Shown in pieces: positions 33,703 through 42,008 of a stretch of DNA of 62,864 nt (the stretch's first letter is position 1; each line of letters begins with the position of its first letter). The stretch lies in the NCBI GenBank assembly GCA_029936155.1, contig JAPYUK010000006.1, forward strand, positions 14,024 through 76,887. The letters run 5' to 3'. Source of the DNA: Dehalococcoidia bacterium. GTDB lineage: Bacteria > Chloroflexota > Dehalococcoidia > Lucifugimonadales > Lucifugimonadaceae. The notes beneath the pieces were generated by a model. It searched no databases. It saw only the letters and a program-made list of their open reading frames with translations, and was not told where the DNA came from. The position numbers were made by a program, and so were the translations under genes.

Positions 33703-34638
33703 CTAGTCGTACCGAATCCTGGGATCGATTAAGGCGTAAGAAAGGTCAGACAGGAATGTCATACCCACAATCAAAATTGTGAAGAAGAAAACAACCGCCT
33801 GGAGTACCGGAAAGTCGTTGTTGTTCACTGCTGTAATAGCCATGTTTCCCATACCTGGCCACGCAAAAATTGATTCAGTAAGAATCGCGCCGTTGAGGAG
33901 ACCTACAACTCCGAGGGTCATTCCTGTGAGCGGTTGAATAACCGCATTTTTGAACGCATGTTTCCAAATGACTACGTTATTGCCAACGCCTTTGGCTCGA
34001 GCGAGGCGAATGTACTCGGAGTCGAGTACCTCAAGCATCGCTGATCGAGTAATTCTCGTGTAAAACGCGAATCCACCCCATGCCAAAGTAATAGTCGGCA
34101 GAACCAGATGTTTGACATCCCATAAACTATCGCCTTTCAGCGCAGCCGGGAATATCTCCCAATGGACGGCGAATAGCAAAATCAACACAAGGCCGAGCCA
34201 GAATTGAGGCACCGCCTGACCCAACAGTGCGAAAAATCTGCCCAAATAATCCCAACCTGATCCTCTCTTTACGGCCGAGAGAACGCCAAGTGGTATTCCG
34301 ACGAAGAATGACAGGAAATACGCAGCGGCACCGAGTTGGATTGTGGCTGGTAGACGTTGGGTAACTACACGGAATACCGGCTTGCGATCAAGGAGGGTCT
34401 CTCCCATGTCGCCCGTGAGCGCCCGGCCCAACCAGAGTGTGTATTGAATTACAACGGGTCGATCAAGGCCTAACCTTGCCCGGATGGCTGCTTCGCCCTC
34501 AGCTGAAAGTCCGTATCCAGAGTTTGCGTACAGATCCAGGGGGTCACCGGCTGCCCTAGAGATGAAGAAAACCGCCAACGTTGCGACCACAATACTGAAA
34601 AGCCCGAATAGAAATCTTCTGATAATAAAACGCCGCAT
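33703..34638 (-). CDS. ABC transporter permease (DppB/OppB type)
   Basis: A 311-residue inner-membrane permease, started at the ATG at 34638, which follows AAGGAA; an upstream in-frame Met at 34671 lacks a ribosome site. The N-terminal helix RRFLFGLFSIVVATLAVFF is typical of DppB. Then come LGLDRPVVIQYTLWLGRALTGDMGETL and the EAA loop YIRLARAKGVGNNVVIWKHAFKNA. The C-terminus ends SYALIDPRIRYD, as in the family. Paired with the DppC-like gene. Substrate could be an oligopeptide, sugar oligomer or opine. Confidence 0.93.
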   Translation of the reverse strand: MRRFIIRRFLFGLFSIVVATLAVFFISRAAGDPLDLYANSGYGLSAEGEAAIRARLGLDRPVVIQYTLWLGRALTGDMGETLLDRKPVFRVVTQRLPATIQLGAAAYFLSFFVGIPLGVLSAVKRGSGWDYLGRFFALLGQAVPQFWLGLVLILLFAVHWEIFPAALKGDSLWDVKHLVLPTITLAWGGFAFYTRITRSAMLEVLDSEYIRLARAKGVGNNVVIWKHAFKNAVIQPLTGMTLGVVGLLNGAILTESIFAWPGMGNMAITAVNNNDFPVLQAVVFFFTILIVGMTFLSDLSYALIDPRIRYD

Positions 34639-34828
34639 TTGTTTCCTTAAGCCATCCGGAATTCTGTCCATTTTTCGAACTCGCTGAGAGTACCATAAAT
34701 TCGCGAGTATCTGCCGTGATTATTCACTAACCATTGCGGATTTGATCAGGATTCGTACGAAGCAGCGTTTCGAAGTGTCAATTTATTGACAAGCATATGG
34801 TTCATTCAGACGACTCAGTTTCGATCAC

Positions 34829-35827
34829 TTAAATGACCTTGTGTCGCACGCGTTCATGGAGGAAATCCACCACATTGTCGACAACCATGTTCAGCGACAC
34901 GTTCAGTGCTTCACCTGTATTTGATGCAATGTGAGGCGTGAGTATCACGTTCGGAAGGCGTGATAGTGGCGAGTATAGGTCGAGTGGCTCGCTATCGAAC
35001 ACGTCGAGTGCTGCTCCGGCAATCGTTTCGTTCGCAAGCGCTTCAGCCAATGCCCTAGAGTTCACCAATTGGCCGCGCGCGGTGTTGATAAATAGTGCAG
35101 TCGGTTTCATCCGTGAAAACTGTTCTGCGCCGAACATAGAGCGAGTTTGAGGTGTCAATCTTGCATGCAAGGAAATCGCGTCGGAATTAGCGAGCAACTC
35201 GGAAAAACTTACCTCGGTCCAGTTCGAGTTCTCATCATTCTTGATCGCCTCACTTAGTGAACTCATAATGATCCGCATCCCGATTCCCTCGGCGATTCGG
35301 GCCAGACGTGTACCGACAACTCCAGTACCGACGATCCCTAACGTTTTGCCAGCCAGTTGAGTCAACTGGCCTCCCGGCCATTCTCCCTCCCGAACTCGCA
35401 GATCGAGCTGAGGAATTTTTCTTGCAAGTGACATGAGAAGCGCGAGGGCGTGCTCGGCTACGGCTACAGTTGCAGCGTTAGGCGTGTTCGTTACCACTAT
35501 TCCAAGACGCCGCGCTGCTTCGAGCGCTATATGATCGGCTGCTGTACCCCAGATAGCGATGTGCTTCAAACTGGGCGCGGATTCCAGTATCACGTTGGTC
35601 AGCCGCGTAGTAGTTCTGGCAACTACTAATGTGTGGGCACTTGAGATGCGTTGTATCAGCTCGTATGAGCTTCCGGGGCGTTCTGTATACGATCTGACAT
35701 CGATACCGCGCACTCGATTGAGCCGCGCTAGGGCTGCCGAGTCGGCGAACACAGGTGGGTAGTCGTCTGGCACGACCACCGTAATTGCTGTGTCATTCTT
35801 TTCTATGTTCGAACCACTGTCCGCCAA
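34829..35827 (-). CDS. D-isomer 2-hydroxyacid dehydrogenase
   Basis: A 332-residue NAD-dependent dehydrogenase related to phosphoglycerate dehydrogenase. Rossmann motif GIVGTGVVGTRLA near 165; catalytic Arg in INTARGQLVN, Glu in DVFDSEPL, His in LTPHIAS. The N-terminal substrate domain is short, and no C-terminal ACT domain is present, so it is probably not a regulated SerA. Divergent from the corrinoid cluster, with a palindrome at 35896-35905 in between. Upstream of the ABC permease pair on the same strand (about 190 bases). Confidence 0.87.
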   Translation of the reverse strand: MADSGSNIEKNDTAITVVVPDDYPPVFADSAALARLNRVRGIDVRSYTERPGSSYELIQRISSAHTLVVARTTTRLTNVILESAPSLKHIAIWGTAADHIALEAARRLGIVVTNTPNAATVAVAEHALALLMSLARKIPQLDLRVREGEWPGGQLTQLAGKTLGIVGTGVVGTRLARIAEGIGMRIIMSSLSEAIKNDENSNWTEVSFSELLANSDAISLHARLTPQTRSMFGAEQFSRMKPTALFINTARGQLVNSRALAEALANETIAGAALDVFDSEPLDLYSPLSRLPNVILTPHIASNTGEALNVSLNMVVDNVVDFLHERVRHKVI

Positions 35828-35895
35828 CTATCACTGGCTCCTCTAAATTGAATCACTGTGCGAGCATATAGATGACCACGAGATTTTGCTTTATT

Positions 35896-35905
35896 CGAAC
35901 GTTCG
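35896..35905. promoter_or_regulatory. Palindromic operator candidate before the corrinoid cluster
   Basis: CGAACGTTCG is a perfect 10-bp palindrome within TTCGAACGTTCGTAA. It lies in the 154-base gap between the divergent hydroxyacid dehydrogenase (start 35827) and the first corrinoid-cluster gene (start 35982). No cobalamin riboswitch is apparent in this gap. Confidence 0.35.
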
Positions 35906-35981
35906 TAAGCCGTGCTCGATGCTACGATTATTGATCACTTCATCGATTGAAGACGATGCAGGAACTCAGTAGCAGGTGAAT

Positions 35982-36323
35982 ATGGCACGCGTACGCGTAG
36001 TGTATTGGAAGGAAATTCCGGTTCAGGTTCAGTCGGAAGACGAGAACGGCCGAATCTCAAGGCAGTTGGACGATCGTTTCCAGAGAGCGGCCGACGCCGT
36101 GGCGATGAAAGACGGTAGCGCAGGTACGGATGAGTATCTGGATGCCTGGGGATTTGGACCTTACAAGGACGCTGAAGGTGGTGCAACTGAAAGTGCGGAA
36201 GCAGTTGCGCTGAAACTTGAGGCAATGCCCGAAGACTTTGTAAAACGAATACTTAGAATGCAGGAAGACGGCTTACGAGTGCCCGATCCTGGGGCGATCG
36301 ATCACTGGGTTGAATCGCAATAG
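35982..36323 (+). CDS. PF13769-like (so-called virulence factor) protein
   Basis: A 113-residue protein; the ATG at 35982 follows AGG, and a GTG six bases earlier is the alternative. It begins ARVRVVYWKEIPVQVQ and contains RFQRAADAVAMKDG, DAYLDAW-like DEYLDAWGFG and a C-terminal GLRVPDPGAIDHWVE. This pattern matches the small family named virulence factor. Those genes are found beside corrinoid methyltransferase genes in many alpha-proteobacteria, so the name is misleading. First gene of the seven-gene plus-strand cluster. Function unknown, but association with one-carbon chemistry is likely. Confidence 0.8.
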   Translation: MARVRVVYWKEIPVQVQSEDENGRISRQLDDRFQRAADAVAMKDGSAGTDEYLDAWGFGPYKDAEGGATESAEAVALKLEAMPEDFVKRILRMQEDGLRVPDPGAIDHWVESQ

Positions 36324-36387
36324 ATCTCACGAGTATCTAACTTGATGTCGATAGTGCGATATACCGCTAATAATTTGGAGAAATCAT

Positions 36388-37284
36388 TTGGCAGCTTCTG
36401 ACGGAAAACCGGGCATCCTCGACTGCCTAGCAGCAGGCGATCTGTTGATTTTCGACGGTGCGAGTGGGACATACCTTCAGAACAATGGTCTCGAACCGGG
36501 TGGCAGTCCCGAACTCATGAACGTGAACAATCCGGAAACTGTTCAAGGAATGGCGAAACAGTACTTCGACGCGGGTTCCGACATTGTGCTGACTAATACG
36601 TTCGGCGGGAACAAGTTCATGCTGAAGAGATACGGCGCCGAAGAGAGATTGTTCGAGTTGAACAAAGCCGGGGCCGAGCTTGCACGAGCAGCTGCACCCG
36701 AAGGTAAGTTTGTTGCGGGGTCGATTGGACCCACAGGTGAGTTCATCGAGCCACTCGGAACGGCGACCGAGGATGAGTTTTTTGACACATTTTCCGAGAT
36801 GTCTAAAGCGTTCGAGGCAGGCGGTGCCGATGCCGTGATGATCGAGACCCAACTCGGTCTCGAAGAGGCCGAAATAGCGATTCGGGCTGCAAAAGAAAGC
36901 ACCGATCTAGTCGTTATGGCCACCATGGTGTTCGACAAGGGGCCGCGCGGCTACTTCACAATGATGGGCGTAACGCCAGAACAGGCAGTCGAAGCGTTGG
37001 AAAAAGCTGGTGCAGATATTGTTGGCACGAACTGCGGCAACGGCATTGAACGAATGGTTGAGATTGCGACACGGATGCGGGCTGTAACCGACAAATATCT
37101 TGTCGTCCAGTCGAACGCCGGACTCCCCGTTTTACGCAAAGGCGAGACTTGCTACCTCGAAACGCCCGAATTCATGGCCGAACACTATCGTAAATTGGCC
37201 GAACTTCCGATAAACATTCTTGGTGGATGCTGTGGAACTACAGCCGAGCACATTCGAGCACTAGTGGAAACGGTCCGCGCTTAG
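36388..37284 (+). CDS. Homocysteine S-methyltransferase family protein (MetH N-terminal/BHMT type)
   Basis: A 298-residue zinc TIM-barrel methyltransferase; TTG start at 36388 with GGAG upstream. Zn ligands Cys216 (GTNCGNG) and Cys281-Cys282 (LGGCCGTT) are present, as are DGASGTYLQ at the start and TNTFGGN near 70. It would pass a methyl group to homocysteine, from a methylcorrinoid or a methylated onium donor such as betaine. Without the rest of MetH, it probably works with the stand-alone corrinoid protein at 39241 in the same cluster. It may supply methionine from an environmental methyl donor. Confidence 0.9.
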   Translation: MAASDGKPGILDCLAAGDLLIFDGASGTYLQNNGLEPGGSPELMNVNNPETVQGMAKQYFDAGSDIVLTNTFGGNKFMLKRYGAEERLFELNKAGAELARAAAPEGKFVAGSIGPTGEFIEPLGTATEDEFFDTFSEMSKAFEAGGADAVMIETQLGLEEAEIAIRAAKESTDLVVMATMVFDKGPRGYFTMMGVTPEQAVEALEKAGADIVGTNCGNGIERMVEIATRMRAVTDKYLVVQSNAGLPVLRKGETCYLETPEFMAEHYRKLAELPINILGGCCGTTAEHIRALVETVRA

Positions 37285-37337
37285 AACGCGTTTGGTCAAA
37301 CATGACTGGCCATTCGTGGCCTACAGGAGAATGACTG

Positions 37338-38009
37338 ATGCCACCAACGGCACAACAATCGAGGGTCGTTAAAGAGGTCGCACGGCTTGGCAGTTGTATC
37401 GAACTTGTATCACTCGATCCTCATTTTCACGATGTGAGCGTTGGTCTTTTCATAAAAGACGGCGTGATGACGGTATCTTCGTTCAGTACGATCGATGGAA
37501 TCGAGGTGCGAATCGAGAAAATACGCGATCGATGCGTACAACTCGGCGATGTTGAGGTAGTGGAAGGCACCACAGATCAACTCATGCTGACTTCGGATTT
37601 GCAGTTAGACCGCGCACTCAAATTCATGTTCACAATTGCCGTTGAAAAAGATCCATCTGCCGAAGCTCCATCAGGTCGAATCACGGCTCCAGACACCAAG
37701 ACGAAGCTGTTGTTTGTGCTCGATGGTGCCGAACTTGATGGCAAGTACGTTTATACAGTCTCGACCGAGGGTGAATCGGATCGGTCCAACATGCGCATCA
37801 GGGCTGCCGTTGGTGGCTTCATCCGATATTCCGGTTGCGAAAGAATCGATAAAGACAAGTTTGCTTTCCCAGACGGTAAACAATACGACAATTTCGCGCG
37901 ATTGATCCTTCCCCTAGCCCGAAACGTTAGTGCAGTCGAGGCGCAGCTCGAGCAGGACGAAATGGCTGGGCAGATGAACACGCAAACTCTCGGATTCGCC
38001 CAGAGTTAG
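37338..38009 (+). CDS. Conserved-looking protein of unknown function in the corrinoid cluster
   Basis: A 223-residue soluble protein that I do not recognise. It is mainly alpha/beta with alternating hydrophobic stretches (LGSCIELVSLD, HDVSVGLFIKDGVMTVSSF, TKTKLLFVLDGAELDGKYVYTVS) and a helical end. One cysteine in RYSGCERI and one in RDRCVQLG. No membrane segment. It lies 53 bases after the homocysteine methyltransferase gene and 49 before the UroD-type gene, clearly inside the unit. A role in methyl-group transfer or regulation is implied only by position. Confidence 0.65.
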   Translation: MPPTAQQSRVVKEVARLGSCIELVSLDPHFHDVSVGLFIKDGVMTVSSFSTIDGIEVRIEKIRDRCVQLGDVEVVEGTTDQLMLTSDLQLDRALKFMFTIAVEKDPSAEAPSGRITAPDTKTKLLFVLDGAELDGKYVYTVSTEGESDRSNMRIRAAVGGFIRYSGCERIDKDKFAFPDGKQYDNFARLILPLARNVSAVEAQLEQDEMAGQMNTQTLGFAQS

Positions 38010-38058
38010 CCTAACTCTCTGCAAGTTAGTCACAAAGAAGAGTTTCCAGGACCATACA

Positions 38059-39102
38059 ATGTCTCCCTTAGTAGAAAATATGACATCTAAAGAACGGGTC
38101 ATGGCCGCACTGGCTGGTGATCCTGTCGACCGGCCGCCGGTCTGTACACCCACGAATGTTGCAACCGTCGAATTGATGGATCTGGTGGACGCACCTTTCC
38201 CCGATGCGAATCGGGACGGCGAGATGAATGCCCGACTGGCCGCGACCGCCTACACAGAGTTGGGATTCGACACTATCGCACCGTACTTCTCGATCATTCA
38301 AGAATCGTCAGCACTTGGCTGCGACATGCAATGGGAACAGAAAGACAATTGGCCCACCGTAAGAATGTCGAATCCGATCTGGAAGACCTCGTCAGAAGTA
38401 ACAATTCCGTCCGATTTTCTGGAGCATAAAGACACTCGCACTATTACTGACTCGATTCGAATCCTCAAGCAAGAGTTTGGCGATGAGGTAGCGATCGTAG
38501 GTAAGACGATGGGCCCGTGGACGTTGGCTTATCACGTATTTGGCGTTGAGCCGTTCCTACTTGGAACCGTCGATGACCCAGACGAAACAATGAAGTCGCT
38601 TGAAGCGCTCAAGGAAATCACCATTCTCTACGGTAAGGCGCAGATCGATGCTGGAGCAGACGTGCTTACAGTTCCCGATCATGCGACGGGCGATCTGGTT
38701 AGCAGCGAATACTACCGGCGATTCCTGATGGAATTGCACCAGGAAATCGAAGAAGAGCTACCGGTTCCGCTGATGCTCCATATCTGTGGAGCAACGATCG
38801 ACCGTATGCCGTACATCGCAGAAACAGGCATGGCTGCATTCCACTTTGACTCGAAGAACGATCCCGTCGAAGCGATGGCAGCAGTCGATGGGAAAATTCG
38901 ACTTGTTGGCAACATAAACAATCCGACCACGCTCTACGCACGAGGCCCTAAAGAAGTAAGAGCCGAGGTAAACGCTGCCCTCGACGCTGGGGTCCAACTG
39001 ATTGGGCCTGAGTGCGCGATCCCCCTAAAAACAAAACTCGAAAATCTCCTCGCCATTCCCGATGCAATCGAAGACTGGGTAGCCGAGCGGGGCACGAATT
39101 AG
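38059..39102 (+). CDS. UroD-superfamily methylcobamide methyltransferase (MtaA/MtbA/CmuA type)
   Basis: A 347-residue protein of the uroporphyrinogen decarboxylase superfamily. It starts MTSKERVMAALAGDPVDRPPV, the signature of the methyltransferase branch rather than of HemE. The zinc site of MtaA/MtbA, His-x-Cys...Cys, is present as His241, Cys243 (LHICG) and Cys319 (GPECAIP). Such enzymes move a methyl between a corrinoid protein and a thiol or other acceptor. With the homocysteine methyltransferase and B12 protein nearby it may be the substrate-facing or the acceptor-facing enzyme. A ribosome site AGGA precedes the ATG. Confidence 0.87.
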   Translation: MSPLVENMTSKERVMAALAGDPVDRPPVCTPTNVATVELMDLVDAPFPDANRDGEMNARLAATAYTELGFDTIAPYFSIIQESSALGCDMQWEQKDNWPTVRMSNPIWKTSSEVTIPSDFLEHKDTRTITDSIRILKQEFGDEVAIVGKTMGPWTLAYHVFGVEPFLLGTVDDPDETMKSLEALKEITILYGKAQIDAGADVLTVPDHATGDLVSSEYYRRFLMELHQEIEEELPVPLMLHICGATIDRMPYIAETGMAAFHFDSKNDPVEAMAAVDGKIRLVGNINNPTTLYARGPKEVRAEVNAALDAGVQLIGPECAIPLKTKLENLLAIPDAIEDWVAERGTN

Positions 39103-39240
39103 TCGGTGAATATTCTTTAGAAAAATTCCCTGTTCATTTTCTTCCGATCCAGTGAGACAATTATTAACTGGGGCAGGTTCGACAGTGACGTCACCACTCA
39201 GTTTCGCTATCCCCAGAATCAATACATTTAGAGATAATTA

Positions 39241-39990
39241 ATGCCGATCACGCACGAAGGCCTCGCCAGAGAATTCGAGTTCGTATCCAACCCCGGAGAG
39301 CAGAAGCACATTTCTGAATCTATCGACGGAACAGCTCCAATAATGCAAGAGATCGCTTACGAACTAATCGTCGGTAATAACATTGATGTCGACAGGCTCA
39401 CAGTAGAAGCTCTTGCCGAGGGTTTCACTGCGAACCAGCTCCTCGACGATGGCTTGCTGAACGGCATGGCGATCGTTGGTGTGAAGTTTCGGGACAACCT
39501 GATCTTCGTGCCGGAAGTGCTGGTTGCTGCTCGGGCGATGAAGGCAGGGATGACTCACATCGAGCCAATTCTCTCCGCATCTGGGGCTGAGCCCGCTGGT
39601 GTCGTAATCATGGGAACTGTCAAAGGTGATCTTCACGACATTGGTAAAAACCTGTGCATCATGATGCTTCGAGGCGCTGGTTTCGTGGTGCATGACATTG
39701 GCGTTGATTCATCCCCAGAAGATTTCATCGACGCAGCCGAAGAACACGAAGCGCATGTAGTTGGCATGTCGGCCTTGTTGACCACGACTATGCCAAACAT
39801 GGGTCGCACGATTGCTACATTTGAAGACATGGGTATGCGCGACGAAGTGCGAATAATGGTTGGGGGTGCGCCTGTAACACAGGACTTCGCCGACGAGATG
39901 GGTGCTGACGCATACGGCGACAACGCAGTCGACGCGGTCGACAAGGCGAAAGAGCTCGTTCTTCTTCTCGCAGAGTTGAAGTCCAGCTAG
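39241..39990 (+). CDS. Corrinoid (B12-binding) methyl-transfer protein
   Basis: A 249-residue methyl carrier. An N-terminal helical cap (B12-binding 2, to about 115; AELLVGNNIDVDRLT-like NNIDVDRLTVEALAEGF) is followed by a Rossmann-like corrinoid domain with the base-off motif Asp130-x-His132-x-x-Gly135 (GDLHDIGKN). VGMSALLTTTMPNM and VMVGGAPVTQDFADEMGADAYG complete the fold. His132 should be the lower cobalt ligand. Same architecture as MtbC/MttC proteins. Its 20-residue N-terminal lead (THEGLAREFEF) is longer than typical. Supplies the Co(I)/methyl-Co(III) centre for the cluster. Confidence 0.94.
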   Translation: MPITHEGLAREFEFVSNPGEQKHISESIDGTAPIMQEIAYELIVGNNIDVDRLTVEALAEGFTANQLLDDGLLNGMAIVGVKFRDNLIFVPEVLVAARAMKAGMTHIEPILSASGAEPAGVVIMGTVKGDLHDIGKNLCIMMLRGAGFVVHDIGVDSSPEDFIDAAEEHEAHVVGMSALLTTTMPNMGRTIATFEDMGMRDEVRIMVGGAPVTQDFADEMGADAYGDNAVDAVDKAKELVLLLAELKSS

Positions 39991-40010
39991 CTTCAAACGA
40001 GAGATGTTCT

Positions 40011-40265
40011 TTGGCTGACGAACAGACCTATAATGTGGATCCTGAGAAGGCTCGCGCCAGTCTGGATCGGCTTTACGATATCTACAAAGACATCGCTGCG
40101 ACGGCTGATCAGGTGATGCAGACGAGATGTCCATACAAAAATGTCGCAAGCCGTTGCACTGCCAAATTTGGCTGCAGGAACCAGTTCTTCACCAACGATC
40201 CAATAGCTTTGCCCGCCTGCGCTGGAAGCGATCAGATCGACTACCGGGAAGCCTGGGATAAGTAG
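40011..40265 (+). CDS. Small cysteine-rich protein of the corrinoid cluster
   Basis: An 84-residue soluble protein, TTG start at 40011. N-terminal half helical (PEKARASLDRLYDIYKDIA). The C-terminal half carries four cysteines: TRCPYKN, SRCTAKFGCRN and LPACAGS, that is C-x7-C-x5-C-x15-C or similar spacing. Such spacing could bind a metal or iron-sulfur cluster. It lies between the corrinoid protein and the reductive activator, so a role in electron delivery to cobalt is plausible. I know no family name. Coding nature is supported by position and composition. Confidence 0.7.
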   Translation: MADEQTYNVDPEKARASLDRLYDIYKDIAATADQVMQTRCPYKNVASRCTAKFGCRNQFFTNDPIALPACAGSDQIDYREAWDK

Positions 40266-40365
40266 CCGGCCCCGGCACACACACGTCATAATTTCTCATG
40301 ACCATCTTTTCTGGGGAAGTCCAGATTAGTTCATCTGTTATCAACACTTTCGAGGTCACAGTACT

Positions 40366-41997
40366 CTGAGCCCTGTCTTTCTCGATTCCAACGAACTCGA
40401 AGCAAATCACAACGATTCGCTATTCGACTTCACCGACACTCTTTCGATAAGGGTGCCGACTTCATGCGGCCGAACTGGTGAGTGCCACGAGTGCATCGTC
40501 GAGGTGCGCAAAGGAGTGAACGCGCTTACACCTCTGACTGAGGAAGAGCAATTCCTCAGGGGAAACTACAGGCTTGCTTGCCAGGCTCGTGTTGCCGATC
40601 CTTTGGCTGATATCGATTTTTCGGTACTTCGTCGCCAACCGCGGATACTTACGACGGGAACCAAGCGCACTACGGAACTTCAACCGGCATATTCCCGTGT
40701 GGGTGACGACGTGGTTTATGACGCTCCAGACGGCCCAGTAGTAGTCGACAACTACAAGGACGCTATCTACGGAATAGCTGCCGATCTTGGTACCACAACA
40801 GTTGTGCTGAATCTTGTGAATCTTGAGTCCAGTGAGACTGAATACACTGCATCTTTCGAAAATCCACAGCGATTCGGTGGCAGCGACATCATGAACCGAA
40901 TCGTCTATGACGGCGGTCCAAATCCTGGTGAACTTCGTGCCGTCATGATGTCGTCGATCAACTTTGAGATCGGCGAGATGGTTCGCACGCTAAAGATTCG
41001 TCGTCGGCAGATATTTGAAATTGTTGCGGTTGGCAACACGACGATGAGAGAGCTGTTCTTTGGCATTGATGTCCAAAGCATCGGCCAACGCCCGTACAAG
41101 TCCTCTGTCGAGGACGAGTTCAGATCGAACAAACGCACCACCACTGCCCTGTCAACAACCGCTTCCAAACTGGGGTTAAGGATTCATCCGAAGGCAACGG
41201 TCTACGGCGGTCCCTTGATCGCGTCTCATCTTGGTGCCGACACAGCAGCCGATCTGCTGGCATTGGGAATTGAAGATCAGATTGAACCGATAATCCTTGT
41301 CGACGTGGGAACGAACACCGAGGTGGTGGTTGGTAACAAGGACAGGCTGCTTGCTGCGTCGTGTCCAGCGGGACCCGCATTTGAGGGCGGCGAGGTCACC
41401 TATGGCATGCCAGGGTACGACGGAGCCGTTGAGAAAGTAGCCATTGATGATTCAGGCTCTGCCGACTCGTGGGTGATTGGTGATATCGATCCAATCGGGA
41501 TTTGCGGATCGGGTTTGATCGACCTTCTGGCCGAACTCCGCCGTACGAATCTGATGGACGAGCTCGGAAAGTTTGCGGATAGCGGCGGCGAGTACGAGTT
41601 CTCTAGTTCGAACAACCTCACGCTTTCACGTGCTGATATCTCCGCACTCGCGCAGGCGAAAGCGGCCAACTTCTGCGGGCAAGCGATCGTGCTTCGTGAG
41701 TACGGCTTGCCTTTAGATAAGTTTGAAAAACTTTACCTAGCCGGTGGATTCGCCAACTATGTCGACGAGTCGAACGCGATAGATATTGGCTTTATTGCAA
41801 ACATGCCGCTTGATAAGGTTGAGAAGATCGGCAATGCGTCGCTTGAAGGCGCGGTGATCATGTTGCTATCGACCCTGAAGCGTGAAGAGATCGAGAAGCT
41901 CGCCGCTACCGTCGAGCATGTTGAGTTGGAGACGGCGCCCGACTTCTTCGAGTTCTTCGTCGAAGGCTGCCTGTTCAAGCCGATGGAAGCCGAATAA
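40366..41997 (+). CDS. RACo-type corrinoid activation/regeneration protein (ferredoxin + ASKHA)
   Basis: An ATP-dependent activator that re-reduces Co(II) corrinoid proteins. The N-terminal [2Fe-2S] domain has PTSCGRTGECHECIVEV and RLACQARV (four Cys). The C-terminal ASKHA/DUF4445 part has YGIAADLGTTTVVLNLV, ILVDVGTNTEVVVG, SCPAGPAFEGG, GICGSGLIDLLAEL and KLYLAGGFANY. The first standard start (GTG 40453) would cut the ferredoxin fold. The frame is open back to 40327 and holds only a CTG at 40366, nine bases after GAGGT, giving 543 residues. CTG is therefore the probable start. Last gene of the cluster. Confidence 0.9.
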   Translation: MSPVFLDSNELEANHNDSLFDFTDTLSIRVPTSCGRTGECHECIVEVRKGVNALTPLTEEEQFLRGNYRLACQARVADPLADIDFSVLRRQPRILTTGTKRTTELQPAYSRVGDDVVYDAPDGPVVVDNYKDAIYGIAADLGTTTVVLNLVNLESSETEYTASFENPQRFGGSDIMNRIVYDGGPNPGELRAVMMSSINFEIGEMVRTLKIRRRQIFEIVAVGNTTMRELFFGIDVQSIGQRPYKSSVEDEFRSNKRTTTALSTTASKLGLRIHPKATVYGGPLIASHLGADTAADLLALGIEDQIEPIILVDVGTNTEVVVGNKDRLLAASCPAGPAFEGGEVTYGMPGYDGAVEKVAIDDSGSADSWVIGDIDPIGICGSGLIDLLAELRRTNLMDELGKFADSGGEYEFSSSNNLTLSRADISALAQAKAANFCGQAIVLREYGLPLDKFEKLYLAGGFANYVDESNAIDIGFIANMPLDKVEKIGNASLEGAVIMLLSTLKREEIEKLAATVEHVELETAPDFFEFFVEGCLFKPMEAE

Positions 41998-42008
41998 CTG
42001 GTTCTCTG

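Noticed and set aside
36427-36938. Large open frames opposite the homocysteine methyltransferase
   Set aside because: Mirror frames of a strongly coding gene; no independent family or ribosome site.
38003-38022. Hairpin AGAGTTAG...CTAACTCT at the end of the unknown gene
   Set aside because: Short stem including the stop codon, no T run; too weak to call a terminator inside the operon.
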